A DNA stretch of 64,000 nucleotides from Pseudomonas umsongensis (GCF_002236105.1 NZ_NIWU01000007.1:186001-250000); one strand, 5' to 3'. Positions 35,158 to 46,566 are shown, counted from the first letter of the stretch. Notes: generated by a model not told the origin, from the sequence alone. Translations and numbers: made by a program.

Positions 35158-35158
35158 A

Positions 35159-35851
35159 ATGACTGAACCACTCAACACTGCCGAAAAACGCGCGGTCATC
35201 CTGTTGTCCGGTGGCCTGGACTCGGCAACCGTCGTGGCCATGGCGCGTGCCGAAGGCTATAGCTGCTACACCATGAGCTTCGACTACGGCCAGCGCTCTC
35301 ACGCCGAACTGTACGCCGCCGAACGCGTTGCCCGCGACCTGGGTGTGGTCGAGCACAAGGTCATCGGCCTTAACCTGAACGGAATGGGCGGCTCGGCGCT
35401 GACCGACACCAGCATCGATATCCCGGAAGAGTTGGGCGAGGGCATTCCGGTGACTTACGTGCCTGCGCGTAACACGGTATTCCTGTCCCTGGCGTTGGGC
35501 TGGGCGGAAGTGCTCGGTGCGCGGGATATCTTCATCGGCGTCAACGCGGTGGATTACTCCGGTTACCCGGATTGCCGTCCCGAGTTCATCGAATCGTTCG
35601 AGCGCATGGCCAATCTGGCGACCAAGGCAGGCGTGGAAGGCAATGGCTTCCGGATTCAGGCGCCGCTGCAAAACCTCAGCAAGGCACAGATCGTCCAGGC
35701 AGGTGTGAAGCTTGGCGTGAACTACGGCCTGACCGTTTCCTGCTACCAGGCCGACGATAACGGCCGTGCCTGCGGCAAGTGCGACAGCTGCCGACTGCGT
35801 GCAGAAGGCTTTGCGGCGGCCGGAATCAGCGACCCAACACCTTATTTTTGA
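35159..35851 (+). CDS. queC: 7-cyano-7-deazaguanine synthase
   Basis: 230 residues from MTEPLNTAEKRAVILLSGGL. ATP-pyrophosphatase motif LLSGGLDSAT (~16-25) and a C-terminal zinc site of four cysteines in CYQADDNGRACGKCDSC. The enzyme converts 7-carboxy-7-deazaguanine to preQ0 with ammonia and ATP. Adjacent to queE; together they supply tRNA queuosine precursor. The open frame continues upstream within queE but is not conserved. Confidence 0.96.
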   Translation: MTEPLNTAEKRAVILLSGGLDSATVVAMARAEGYSCYTMSFDYGQRSHAELYAAERVARDLGVVEHKVIGLNLNGMGGSALTDTSIDIPEELGEGIPVTYVPARNTVFLSLALGWAEVLGARDIFIGVNAVDYSGYPDCRPEFIESFERMANLATKAGVEGNGFRIQAPLQNLSKAQIVQAGVKLGVNYGLTVSCYQADDNGRACGKCDSCRLRAEGFAAAGISDPTPYF

Positions 35852-35914
35852 ATTATTTTAAAATAGGTGTTGAATAGTCCTTAAAAATCAGTATTATACG
35901 CGCCACCACACAGC

Positions 35915-35990
35915 GGGTCGTTAGCTCAGTTGGTAGAGCAGTTGGCTTTTAACCAATTGGTCGTAGGTTCGAATCCCACACGACCCACCA
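35915..35990 (+). tRNA. tRNA-Lys (anticodon TTT)
   Basis: A 76-nt cloverleaf: acceptor GGGTCGT pairing with ACGACCC, D-arm AGCTCAGTTGGTAGAGC, anticodon loop CTTTTAA on a GTTGG/CCAAT stem, T-arm with GGTTCGAATCC and an encoded CCA end. The orthologous gene in P. aeruginosa (next to queC) is an integration site for large integrative elements. Confidence 0.98.
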
Positions 35991-36004
35991 TTTTTGGCGG
36001 TTTA

Positions 36005-36050
36005 GAAAATCCGGAAGGCCCACGCAAGTGAGGATTTCCGGGTTTTTTTT
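36005..36050 (+). terminator. Terminator after tRNA-Lys
   Basis: Inverted repeat (CCGGAA ... TTCCGG, with alternative AAATCC/GGATTT pairing) followed by a run of nine T, just beyond the tRNA. Confidence 0.75.
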
Positions 36051-36261
36051 TGCCTGCGATTTAACGCTCGCCTGTTCCTTTGCTGCACTGCAGGGCGCAG
36101 GTCAGAATCATCTTTTGCATCCTGCCGATATTCTGTAGCCTTGCGCAGCTTCAACGCTGTCCGTGCCTGATCAATACTCACTTTCCCGGCGGTACCCTGT
36201 TGGGTCCGGAGCCGGGTGTATACTCGACTTTCGCGCGAATGCGCCTGCAGGTCTTGCGAAC

Positions 36262-37320
36262 ATGACGCAGATTTCCGAACGCCTTCTGGTTCAAGCCCAC
36301 CTCGACGCCAAGCAGCCCAAGCCGCTGACCGCCGATGAGGAAGCTTATTATCGTGCCGCCATCGCTGCCGAGCTCAAGGCTCAGGACGCGGTGCTGGTGG
36401 CGCACTTCTATTGCGATCCGGTGATTCAGGCCCTGGCCGAAGAGACCGGAGGCTGTGTTTCCGACTCGCTGGAGATGGCCCGCTTCGGCAACGCCCACCC
36501 GGCCAAGACGGTGGTGGTCGCCGGTGTGAAGTTCATGGGCGAGACAGCCAAGATCCTCAACCCCGAAAAACGCATCCTGATGCCCACCCTGGAAGCGACG
36601 TGCTCGCTGGACCTTGGTTGCCCCGTCGATGAGTTTTCCGCGTTCTGTGACCAGCACCCGGAGCGTACGGTGGTGGTCTACGCCAATACCTCGGCGGCGG
36701 TCAAAGCCCGCGCGGATTGGGTGGTGACTTCAAGCTGCGCGCTGGAAATCGTCGAAAGCCTGATGGATAACGGTGAAACCATCATCTGGGGGCCGGACAA
36801 GCACCTGGGTACTTACATCCAGCGTCAGACCGGTGCCGACATGCTGCTATGGGACGGTGCCTGCATCGTTCACGAAGAGTTCAAGTCCAAGCAGCTCGAA
36901 GACATGAAGGCACTGTATCCGGATGCAGCGATCCTGGTACACCCGGAGTCGCCGACCTCGGTGATCGAGCTGGCGGATGCCGTCGGGTCCACCAGCCAGT
37001 TGATCGCGGCGGCACAGAGCCTGCCAAACAAGACCCTGATCGTCGCTACCGATCGCGGTATCTTCTACAAGATGCAGCAGCTGTGCCCGGACAAGGTCTT
37101 TATCGAAGCGCCAACGGCCGGTAACGGCGCGGCATGCCGCAGTTGCGCGCATTGCCCCTGGATGGCGATGAATACCCTTGAGCGCACGCTCAAGAGCTTG
37201 AAGGAAGGGACGAACGAGATCTTTGTTGATCCGGCGTTGATTCCGCAGGCGATTCGGCCGCTCAAGCGCATGCTTGACTTTACCCAGGCGGCGCGGATGA
37301 AGCTGGCCGGCAACGCCTGA
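36262..37320 (+). CDS. nadA: Quinolinate synthase A
   Basis: 352 residues from MTQISERLLVQAHLDAKQPK. Cluster-ligand cysteines are seen in EATCSLDLGCP, in SSCALE and in the C-terminal CRSCAHCPWM, consistent with a [4Fe-4S] enzyme. NadA condenses iminoaspartate with dihydroxyacetone phosphate in NAD synthesis. Upstream, the frame is open 33 codons but without conservation. It lies directly after the tRNA-Lys, so no island occupies that site. Confidence 0.97.
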   Translation: MTQISERLLVQAHLDAKQPKPLTADEEAYYRAAIAAELKAQDAVLVAHFYCDPVIQALAEETGGCVSDSLEMARFGNAHPAKTVVVAGVKFMGETAKILNPEKRILMPTLEATCSLDLGCPVDEFSAFCDQHPERTVVVYANTSAAVKARADWVVTSSCALEIVESLMDNGETIIWGPDKHLGTYIQRQTGADMLLWDGACIVHEEFKSKQLEDMKALYPDAAILVHPESPTSVIELADAVGSTSQLIAAAQSLPNKTLIVATDRGIFYKMQQLCPDKVFIEAPTAGNGAACRSCAHCPWMAMNTLERTLKSLKEGTNEIFVDPALIPQAIRPLKRMLDFTQAARMKLAGNA

Positions 37321-37345
37321 GGTCTCTCATTCAGTAAAAAAAACT

Positions 37346-37435
37346 TGTGGGAGCGAGCCTGCTCGCGTAGACGGTGTAACAGTCAAAGTTGATAGTGACT
37401 GACACACCGCTTTCGCGAGCAGGCTCGCTCCCACA
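37346..37435. repeat. REP inverted pair (REPIN)
   Basis: TGTGGGAGCGAGCCTGCTCG and its complement about 46 bp apart, between the convergent nadA and RDD genes. Confidence 0.9.
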
Positions 37436-37455
37436 GTGGTTTTCGTATGGCTGAA

Positions 37456-37944
37456 TTATTTGTTCTTCTTCGGGACCCGCACCAGCTGGGTGTTGGAATA
37501 CATGTCATGCCAGCTGCGCTTCTGCTTGTCGAACAGCGACCAGAAGAACCCCAGGCCTACGCACAGCAACGACGCGATCGCCACTACAAAGCGCAACAGC
37601 GCCTGCCACAGGCTGATGGATGAGCCATCGGCATTCTGTACCCGTACGCACCACACCTGCATGCCCAGGGTCTGCCCTGAATAGGTCCAGAACTTGGCGA
37701 AGAAGCCGAACAGCACGAACAGCAAGACCGTCGAGAGCAGCGGATCACCGTCCAGCGCGCCGGCTTCGGTCAGGGTGCGCATTTTCTCTTCGCCGATGAT
37801 CGCCATCTGGATCATCTTGTAGACGCCGCTGGTGACGATCAGCAGGGCGGTGCACAGCAGGAAGTCATAGAACATTGCTGCCAGGCGACGACCCAGGCCG
37901 ACGGCGGGGAAGTCGCCCTGGGGTTTGAGCAGGTGTTTCGACAT
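37456..37944 (-). CDS. RDD family membrane protein
   Basis: 162 residues from MSKHLLKPQGDFPAVGLGRR. Hydrophobic segments at about 24-46, 70-90 and 117-140, with the GLGRRLAAMFYDFLL motif carrying the Arg-Asp pair of the RDD fold and GQTLGMQVWCVRV in the middle. RDD proteins are inner-membrane proteins, some of them ion transporters; the function here is unknown. An upstream in-frame ATG adds 6 residues and lacks conservation. Confidence 0.85.
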   Translation of the reverse strand: MSKHLLKPQGDFPAVGLGRRLAAMFYDFLLCTALLIVTSGVYKMIQMAIIGEEKMRTLTEAGALDGDPLLSTVLLFVLFGFFAKFWTYSGQTLGMQVWCVRVQNADGSSISLWQALLRFVVAIASLLCVGLGFFWSLFDKQKRSWHDMYSNTQLVRVPKKNK

Positions 37945-37992
37945 GGCAGCCTCTGGGCGCAAAAAGAAGCCATTTTACGGATTTACGCGCAC

Positions 37993-38028
37993 AAAAAAGC
38001 CCCTGATGTCAGCATCAGGGGCTTTTTC
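37993..38028. terminator. Bidirectional terminator between cold-shock gene and RDD gene
   Basis: Perfect stem AAGCCCCTGATG / CATCAGGGGCTT flanked by A and T runs, 12 bp downstream of the cold-shock gene stop. Confidence 0.92.
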
Positions 38029-38039
38029 GTTACAGAAGA

Positions 38040-38252
38040 TTAAGCTTCTGCTTGTACTTCGTCAGCCTGCATGCCTTTCTGGCCTTGCACAGCGATGAAG
38101 GTCACTTTCTGGCCTTCTTTCAGGCTCTTGAAACCGTTGCCCTGGATGGCGCGGAAATGCACGAACAGATCCGGACCGCTTTCAGGTGTGATAAAACCAA
38201 AACCTTTTTCGTCGTTAAACCACTTGACGGTACCGCTCTGACGTTGGGACAT
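38040..38252 (-). CDS. Cold-shock protein (CspA/CapB family)
   Basis: 70 residues, essentially one cold-shock domain: [20 protein letters not shown] with RNP1 KGFGFITP and RNP2 DLFVHFRAI. Small RNA chaperone of the cytoplasm that melts mRNA secondary structure; likely induced by cold. The long leader upstream (about 400 bp to the next gene) is typical for such genes. Confidence 0.95.
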
Positions 38253-38655
38253 TTCTTATTTCCTTTGACGCAAAAAATTAATGACAGTCTCTTTCTCATG
38301 AAAGAGTACTGGGGCTGGTTGCAGGAGAGTAAGAAGACGTCGAACGGGATGTAGCTAACTTGTAGGCTACTGCCCAGGTCACGATTCCAAGCGACCCATG
38401 CAAACACAGTGAACAAACTCTACGCCAACTTCGGGAGAAAAAACAAGCCCCTTTGGAGGCCCCGGATTTGCTCAGGTTGCTGACACCACTGACAACTAGC
38501 GCGGGCGTATGCGTTGACGGTGTTCAGATGTTTTCGATCGTTATAAGCAAAGTTCATAATCGAAGCTAAGAGCCAAACGATGCACTATTTTATGGCGGTT
38601 GCGTTACACATTAGTGCAGTGTAAGCACAACCGCGTTACTTATAGGAACAGTCAA
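38253..38655. other. Intergenic region: cold-shock leader and hairpin after gcvT
   Basis: About 400 bp without a gene. The left part should be the promoter and long 5' leader of the cold-shock gene. At 38595-38634 an imperfect 15-bp inverted repeat (GCGGTTGCGTTACAC / GTGTAAGCACAACCGC) lies just beyond the gcvT stop; it lacks a T-run but may stop or stabilise the gcv transcript. Confidence 0.55.
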
Positions 38656-39780
38656 TCAACCGCGATAGTAGCGTTGTGGAACAAATGGCATTTTGCTTAC
38701 AAGCAAAGGCACCTTTTTCCCACGAACGATTGCCCATACCGGCGTATCGATGGCGGTGTAGGCGCTGTCCAGGTAACCCATGGCCAAAGGGCCACCCAAG
38801 GTCGGTCCAAAGCCGCCGCTGCAGACGCTGCCGATGATCTCGCCTGCTTCGTTGACGATTTCAGCACCTTCGCGCACAGGTGTGCGTTCCTGCGGTAGCA
38901 GGCCAACGCGCTTACGGGTAACACCGGTTTGTTGTTGTGCGAACACACTTTCTGCGCCAGGGAAGCCACCGGCGCGCGCGCCATCGGCACGACGCGGCTT
39001 GGAGATGGCCCATAACAGGCTGGCTTCGATCGGGCTGGTGTCGGTGTTCATGTCATGGCCGTACAGGCACAGGCCGGCTTCCAGGCGCAGGGAGTCGCGT
39101 GCGCCGAGGCCGATGGCCGCTACTTCAGGCTCGGCCAGCAAGGCCCGGGCCAGGGCTTCGGCGTTGGCGGCCGGTACCGAGATTTCGAAACCGTCTTCAC
39201 CGGTGTAACCCGAGCGGCTGACAAAGCAGTCGACGCCCAGCAGTTTCACGGGGGCGAACTGCATGAATGTCATCTTTGCCACTTCTGGCGCCAGACGTGC
39301 CAGTACGGTCACCGCGGCAGGACCTTGCAGGGCGAGCAGGGCGCGTTCTTCGAACAGGGGCTCGATGGTGCACTGGTCACCGATGTGCTTGCGCAGGTGG
39401 GCCAGGTCCTGGTCCTTGCAGGCGGCGTTGACCACCAAAAACAGTTCGTCGTTACCCAGGTTGGCGACCATCAGGTCGTCAAGGATGCCACCGGTCTCGT
39501 TGGTGAACATCGCGTAGCGCTGCATGCCCACCGGCAAGTCGACGATGTCCACTGGCACCAGAGTTTCCAGTGCCTTGGCGGCATTGGCACCGGTCAGGCG
39601 AATCTGGCCCATGTGCGAGACATCGAACAGGCCGGCCTGCTCGCGGGTGTGCTGGTGTTCTTTCATCACGCCCAGCGGGTACTGCACCGGCATGTCATAG
39701 CCGGCGAACGGCACCATGCGCGCGCCCAATTCGACGTGCAGGGCGTGCAACGGCGTTTTCAACAGTTGTTCGGTGGACAT
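38656..39780 (-). CDS. gcvT: Glycine cleavage system aminomethyltransferase (T protein)
   Basis: 374 residues. MSTEQLLKTPLHALHVELGA at the start, the folate-binding segment VPFAGYDMPVQY (~23), the catalytic-region DVSHMGQIRLTG (~53-64) and C-terminal GYLDSAYTA are typical. T protein releases ammonia and passes the methylene group to tetrahydrofolate. It is the last gene of gcvH-gcvP-sda-gcvT, 36 bp after sda. The operon resembles the second glycine-cleavage locus of P. aeruginosa (gcvH2P2...T2). Confidence 0.96.
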   Translation of the reverse strand: MSTEQLLKTPLHALHVELGARMVPFAGYDMPVQYPLGVMKEHQHTREQAGLFDVSHMGQIRLTGANAAKALETLVPVDIVDLPVGMQRYAMFTNETGGILDDLMVANLGNDELFLVVNAACKDQDLAHLRKHIGDQCTIEPLFEERALLALQGPAAVTVLARLAPEVAKMTFMQFAPVKLLGVDCFVSRSGYTGEDGFEISVPAANAEALARALLAEPEVAAIGLGARDSLRLEAGLCLYGHDMNTDTSPIEASLLWAISKPRRADGARAGGFPGAESVFAQQQTGVTRKRVGLLPQERTPVREGAEIVNEAGEIIGSVCSGGFGPTLGGPLAMGYLDSAYTAIDTPVWAIVRGKKVPLLVSKMPFVPQRYYRG

Positions 39781-39816
39781 ATTCAGCTCCTGGAGAAGTG
39801 TGAAGATGAGCGCGCA

Positions 39817-41193
39817 TCAGCACTCGATAATGTTGACCGCCAAACCGCCACGGGCGGTTTCCTTGTATTTGCTTTTCATGTCGGCGCCGGTTTGGCGCAT
39901 GGTGCGGATGACCTTGTCGAGGGACACGAAGTGCTGCCCATCGCCGCGCATGGCCATGCGCACGGCATTGATGGCCTTGACCGAGCCCATGGCGTTGCGC
40001 TCGATGCAAGGCACTTGCACCAGCCCGCCAATCGGGTCGCAGGTCAGCCCGAGGTTATGTTCCATGCCGATTTCCGCAGCGTTTTCCACTTGCTGCACGG
40101 TGCCGCCAAGCACCTCGCAAAGGGCTCCCGCCGCCATTGAACAGGCCACGCCGACTTCGCCCTGGCAGCCGACTTCGGCGCCCGAGATCGAGGCATTTTC
40201 CTTGTACAGAATGCCAATGGCCGCGGCTGTCAGCAGAAAGCGCACCACCCCGTCATCGTTCGCGCCGGGGATGAAGCGCATGTAGTAATGCAGTACCGCC
40301 GGGATGATCCCGGCCGCGCCGTTGGTCGGAGCAGTTACCACGCGTCCGCCGTTGGCGTTTTCTTCGTTGACCGCCAGGGCGTACAAGTTGACCCAGTCCA
40401 GTACCGACAGCGGATCGCGCAGTGACGATTCGGGGTTCTTGCACAATTGCCGATGCAGCGCGGCTGCCCGGCGCTTGACCTTCAGGCCGCCGGGCAGGAT
40501 GCCTTCGTTGTGGCAACCGGCGGCGACGCAGTCCTGCATCACTTGCCAGATCTTCAGCAGGCCGGCGCGGGTTTCCGCTTCCGGGCGCCAGGCGCTTTCG
40601 TTGGTCAGCATCACCTGGCTGATGGACAAGCCGTAGGTGGTGCAGTGACCCAGCAGGTCCTTGGCGCTTTTGAACGGGAAGGTCAGGGGGGTAGCGTCTT
40701 CGACGATACGGTCGGCGCCGGCGGCGTCTTCATCGACGACAAAACCACCGCCGACTGAATAGTACTCGCGGCTGCGGATTTGCAAACCCGCGGTGTCGAA
40801 GGCGCGAAAGATCATGCCGTTGGGGTGATAGGCCAAGGGCTTGCGAATCATCGCCAGGTGTTCTTTCTCATTGAACGCAATGCTGTGTTCGCCGAGGAGG
40901 TTCAAACGACCATTGCCGCGAATTTCGTGCAGGCGAGCGGCGACGGTTTCGGTATCCACGGTATCCGGGTGTTCGCCTTCCAGGCCGAGCAACACAGCCT
41001 TGTCGCTGCCGTGGCCTTTACCGGTGGCGCCGAGTGAGCCGTACAGCTCGACTTTGACGCAAGCGGTCGCGGTGAGCAGCCCTTCACGGCGCAAACCTTC
41101 GGCGAAACGTGCGGCTGCGCGCATCGGGCCGACGGTGTGGGAGCTGGAGGGGCCAATGCCAATCTTGAACAGGTCGAACACGCTTAACGACAT
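39817..41193 (-). CDS. sdaA: L-serine ammonia-lyase (serine dehydratase)
   Basis: 458 residues from MSLSVFDLFKIGIGPSSSHT, single-chain iron-sulfur type. The N-terminal beta domain has GPSSSHTVGPMRAA and the alpha domain carries the cluster cysteines (CDPIGGLVQVPCIERN and VAAGCHNEG). It deaminates serine to pyruvate, so with the gcv enzymes it forms a glycine-to-serine-to-pyruvate route; the hydroxymethyltransferase needed between is not in this cluster. The longer frame upstream passes through a palindrome and is not protein-like. Symbol sdaA follows Pseudomonas usage (E. coli SdaA/SdaB are both similar). Confidence 0.95.
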   Translation of the reverse strand: MSLSVFDLFKIGIGPSSSHTVGPMRAAARFAEGLRREGLLTATACVKVELYGSLGATGKGHGSDKAVLLGLEGEHPDTVDTETVAARLHEIRGNGRLNLLGEHSIAFNEKEHLAMIRKPLAYHPNGMIFRAFDTAGLQIRSREYYSVGGGFVVDEDAAGADRIVEDATPLTFPFKSAKDLLGHCTTYGLSISQVMLTNESAWRPEAETRAGLLKIWQVMQDCVAAGCHNEGILPGGLKVKRRAAALHRQLCKNPESSLRDPLSVLDWVNLYALAVNEENANGGRVVTAPTNGAAGIIPAVLHYYMRFIPGANDDGVVRFLLTAAAIGILYKENASISGAEVGCQGEVGVACSMAAGALCEVLGGTVQQVENAAEIGMEHNLGLTCDPIGGLVQVPCIERNAMGSVKAINAVRMAMRGDGQHFVSLDKVIRTMRQTGADMKSKYKETARGGLAVNIIEC

Positions 41194-41241
41194 GGTTGTT
41201 CTCCGGTTTCTTGTTATAGGCGTTTCACGGGAGATGCTTTG

Positions 41242-41328
41242 TGTAGGAGCTGCCGCAGGCTGCGATCTTTTGATCTTGTTTTTTTCAAGATCAAGATCAA
41301 AAGATCGCAGCCTGCGGCAGCTCCTACA
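41242..41328. repeat. Large perfect palindrome (TGTAGGAGCTGCCGCAGGCTG family)
   Basis: Arms of about 37 bp, beginning TGTAGGAGCTGCCGCAGGCT, face each other with a ~13-bp loop between gcvP and sda. This is a second repeat family, unrelated in core sequence to the GTGGGAGCGAGCC type, and recurs across P. fluorescens-group genomes. Confidence 0.9.
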
Positions 41329-41377
41329 GGGGGTGTGGTGTGCTTGATAGGGGCGAGTAAACCCGCCCCCTGTTGGT

Positions 41378-44227
<2,850 letters not shown>

Positions 44228-44237
44228 GGCAGGCTCC

Positions 44238-44621
44238 TCAGGCTTCGGCTTGGGCTTTGATCAGGCGGTCGTAAGCGTCCTGATCCAGCAGTTGGCCGAC
44301 AGCGGTAGCGTCAGCGGGCTGGAAACGGAAGAACCAGCCTTCGCCCAGCGGATCTTCGTTGACCAGCTCAGGGCTGGCGTCCAGCGCCGGGTTCACTTCC
44401 AGCACTTCTCCGTCCAGTGGCATGTACACGCCGCTGGCGGCTTTTACCGATTCCACGGTGGCTGCTTCAGCGCCTTTGTCGTAGGACTGCAACTCTGGCA
44501 GTTGTACGAAAACCACGTCGCCCAGAGCGTTCTGCGCGAAAGCGGTGATGCCGACTGTGACAGTGCCGTCAGCTTCGGTGCGCAGCCATTCGTGATCTTC
44601 AGTAAAACGCAACTCGCTCAT
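44238..44621 (-). CDS. gcvH: Glycine cleavage system H protein
   Basis: 127 residues. The lipoylated lysine is in ATVESVKAASGVYMP (~62), and MSELRFTEDHEWL is the conserved N-terminus. GcvH shuttles the aminomethyl group between P and T proteins. First gene of the operon; upstream lies a good sigma-54 promoter and sites matching those of the activator GcsR, encoded just beyond. Confidence 0.97.
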   Translation of the reverse strand: MSELRFTEDHEWLRTEADGTVTVGITAFAQNALGDVVFVQLPELQSYDKGAEAATVESVKAASGVYMPLDGEVLEVNPALDASPELVNEDPLGEGWFFRFQPADATAVGQLLDQDAYDRLIKAQAEA

Positions 44622-44701
44622 GGAAACTCCTAAGGGGGCCAGACTCGTCTGGTGGACGCGATTGAATGCTTGGGCAATGCCCTGGTTTATGGGGGCTTAC
44701 T

Positions 44702-44719
44702 AAGCAAAAAGGCGGCCAA
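44702..44719 (-). promoter_or_regulatory. Sigma-54 (-24/-12) promoter upstream of gcvH
   Basis: On the minus strand, TTGGCCGCCTTTTTGCTT has the diagnostic GG and GC dinucleotides exactly 10 bases apart, with the usual TTGC at -12. Predicted start of transcription is near 44692, leaving a ~70-nt leader before the gcvH ATG. The neighbouring activator has the GAFTGA loop needed to contact sigma-54. Confidence 0.75.
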
Positions 44720-44782
44720 TGTTGTTTTATTGTTATAAATCAACAAGTTAAGATTATATTGGGTCAAGCTGAGTTCGCAGGC

Positions 44783-44800
44783 TGTAGCGAAATCGCTACG
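44783..44800. promoter_or_regulatory. GcsR-like activator site 1
   Basis: TGTAGCGAAATCGCTACG is an 18-bp near-palindrome. The pattern TGTAGCG-N4-CGnTnCG matches the site I recall for P. aeruginosa GcsR (TGTAACG-N4-CGTTCCG). It lies about 80 bp upstream of the -24/-12 promoter of gcvH. Confidence 0.65.
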
Positions 44801-44863
44801 GCCGCAGCAGGAGAAAAAAGCTGAAGTGGATCAAAGCCTTGCGCAGGGCTGGTTGCAGAGGGG

Positions 44864-44900
44864 TGTAGCGAAATCGTTCCGCTGTAGCGCTTTCAGTACA
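44864..44900. promoter_or_regulatory. GcsR-like activator sites 2 and 3 (tandem)
   Basis: TGTAGCGAAATCGTTCCG (44864-44881) is an almost exact GcsR consensus; one base further, TGTAGCGCTTTCAGTACA (44883-44900) is a weaker copy. Site 2 starts 81 bp (about eight helical turns) from site 1. Tandem sites on one face suit an enhancer-binding protein. Confidence 0.7.
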
Positions 44901-44921
44901 GGTGAAGGTCGCTTTTGAATC

Positions 44922-44952
44922 GATCGTTCCCACGCTCCGCGTGGGAACGATC
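44922..44952. repeat. Palindrome GATCGTTCCCACGC
   Basis: 14-bp perfect arms (GATCGTTCCCACGC / GCGTGGGAACGATC) around 3 bp, just beyond the gcsR stop. The same sequence family forms the ends of the compound repeat at 48016-48119. Confidence 0.85.
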
Positions 44953-44956
44953 AATT

Positions 44957-46465
44957 TCAAGGCTGTTTGGGGATGCCGTACTTGCGCAATCGATGAGCGA
45001 TGGCGGTATGAGACGTTTGCAGGCGGCTGGCCAGTTGGCGGGTCGAGGGGTAGCTGACGTAGAGCTTTTCCAGCAGGGTTTTCTCGAACTCATCCATGGC
45101 CTGCTCCAGGCTGTCGATATCCTGATCGCTCTGGCGTGCCACCGAGGTGCCAGCGATGTCGAGGTCGCCAATGTCCACCAGGCTGCTTTCACAAATGGCC
45201 GCTGCACGGAAAATCACGTTTTGCAGTTGCCGCACGTTGCCCGGCCAGCGGTTGCCGAGCAGCGCCGGGTAAGTGCCCGGCGCCAGGCGACAGACCGGGC
45301 GCTGGATCTGTGCGCAAGCCTGCTGCATGAAATAGCGGGCCAGGAGCAGGATGTCCTGGCCGCGTTCGCGCAGGGGCGGGACTTCGACATTGAGTACGTT
45401 GAGGCGGTAAAACAGGTCTTCGCGGAACAAGCCTTCGCTGACCATTTTCTCCAGGTCGCGGTGGGTCGCGCTGAGGATTCGCACGTTGACCTTGACCTCG
45501 CGATCGCCACCCACCCGACGGAAGCTGCCATCGTTGAGGAATCGCAGCAGCTTGGCCTGCAAGTACGGTGACATTTCGCCGATTTCGTCGAGAAACACCG
45601 TGCCCTGGTTGGCCAGTTCCATCAGCCCCGGCTTGCCGCCCCGTTGTGCCCCGGTAAAGGCGCCGGGGGCGTAGCCGAACAGTTCGCTTTCGGCGAGGTT
45701 CTCCGGCAGTGCCGCGCAATTCAATGCCAGGAACGGTGCGTTGTGGCGGGCGCTGATGGCATGGCAAGCCCGCGCCACCAGTTCTTTGCCGGTGCCGGTT
45801 TCGCCCTGGATCAACAGCGGCGCATCGAGTGCCGCCACCCGCTGCGCGCGAACCTTGAGCGTGCGAATGACCGGCGATTCGCCCAGCAACGCATCGAAGC
45901 CTTCAGCGTGATCATGGTGCAATGCCGACAGGCGCTCACCGATGCGATTGGGTTGATACAGGGTCAACAGGGCGCCAGCGTCGGTGATCGGCGTGGCGTC
46001 GAGCAACAAGGTCTGGCCGTTGACGGTGATCTCTCGCAACGGCAGGCGAAAACCGTGTTCGAGCAACGCATCGAGCAGCGCCGGATCGGCAAACAGGTCG
46101 GCGACACTTTCTCCGGCCGGCTCGCGACCGTACAGGGCAATCAACGCCGGGTTGGCCAGCAGCACCTTGCCAGCGCTGTCCAGCGCCAGCACCGGGTCGG
46201 TCATCGCCGCGAGCAGCGCATCGAGCTGCAGGTGCCGACGTTGCCCGGGAAGAATGTCGACCACGGTCATGGCTTGTACGCCCCGCACGCTCAACAGCGC
46301 ATCACGCAACTCTTCCAGCACTTCGGGGCTCAGGGTCGGCGCGTCGATGTAGACGTTGGGCGGAACCATTTCCACCGCATCCAGGTTGAGGTTTCGTCCA
46401 CCGAGCAAGGCCAGGACTTCCTGGGTAATGCCGACGCGATCGATGAAGCTGACGTGGATACGCAT
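44957..46465 (-). CDS. gcsR: TyrR/GcsR-type sigma-54-dependent activator
   Basis: 502 residues: N-terminal ACT domain (~1-70), PAS-like domain (~80-185), AAA+ domain (~205-435) with Walker A GETGTGKE and the sigma-54 contact loop GAFTGA, and a C-terminal TyrR-type helix-turn-helix (~465-500, TRQLASRLQTSHTAIAHRL). P. aeruginosa GcsR (PA2449) senses glycine and turns on gcvH2P2-glyA2-sdaA-gcvT2 with sigma-54. The position directly upstream of gcvH and the matching sites support orthology. Unlike E. coli TyrR it keeps GAFTGA, so it should be a true activator. Confidence 0.9.
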   Translation of the reverse strand: MRIHVSFIDRVGITQEVLALLGGRNLNLDAVEMVPPNVYIDAPTLSPEVLEELRDALLSVRGVQAMTVVDILPGQRRHLQLDALLAAMTDPVLALDSAGKVLLANPALIALYGREPAGESVADLFADPALLDALLEHGFRLPLREITVNGQTLLLDATPITDAGALLTLYQPNRIGERLSALHHDHAEGFDALLGESPVIRTLKVRAQRVAALDAPLLIQGETGTGKELVARACHAISARHNAPFLALNCAALPENLAESELFGYAPGAFTGAQRGGKPGLMELANQGTVFLDEIGEMSPYLQAKLLRFLNDGSFRRVGGDREVKVNVRILSATHRDLEKMVSEGLFREDLFYRLNVLNVEVPPLRERGQDILLLARYFMQQACAQIQRPVCRLAPGTYPALLGNRWPGNVRQLQNVIFRAAAICESSLVDIGDLDIAGTSVARQSDQDIDSLEQAMDEFEKTLLEKLYVSYPSTRQLASRLQTSHTAIAHRLRKYGIPKQP

Positions 46466-46566
46466 GGTGCAGTTTTGGGTTCTGGCGTGCGGAGGGTGGC
46501 AAGTATGCCTTGGGGCGGGCTAATGGTGAAATCCTGCGTGGACTTCAATGCCGGGGGTTAGACCCT

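Noticed and set aside
44622..44782. Possible glycine riboswitch before gcvH
   Set aside because: No tandem aptamer pattern is visible; the region is explained by a sigma-54 promoter and activator sites.
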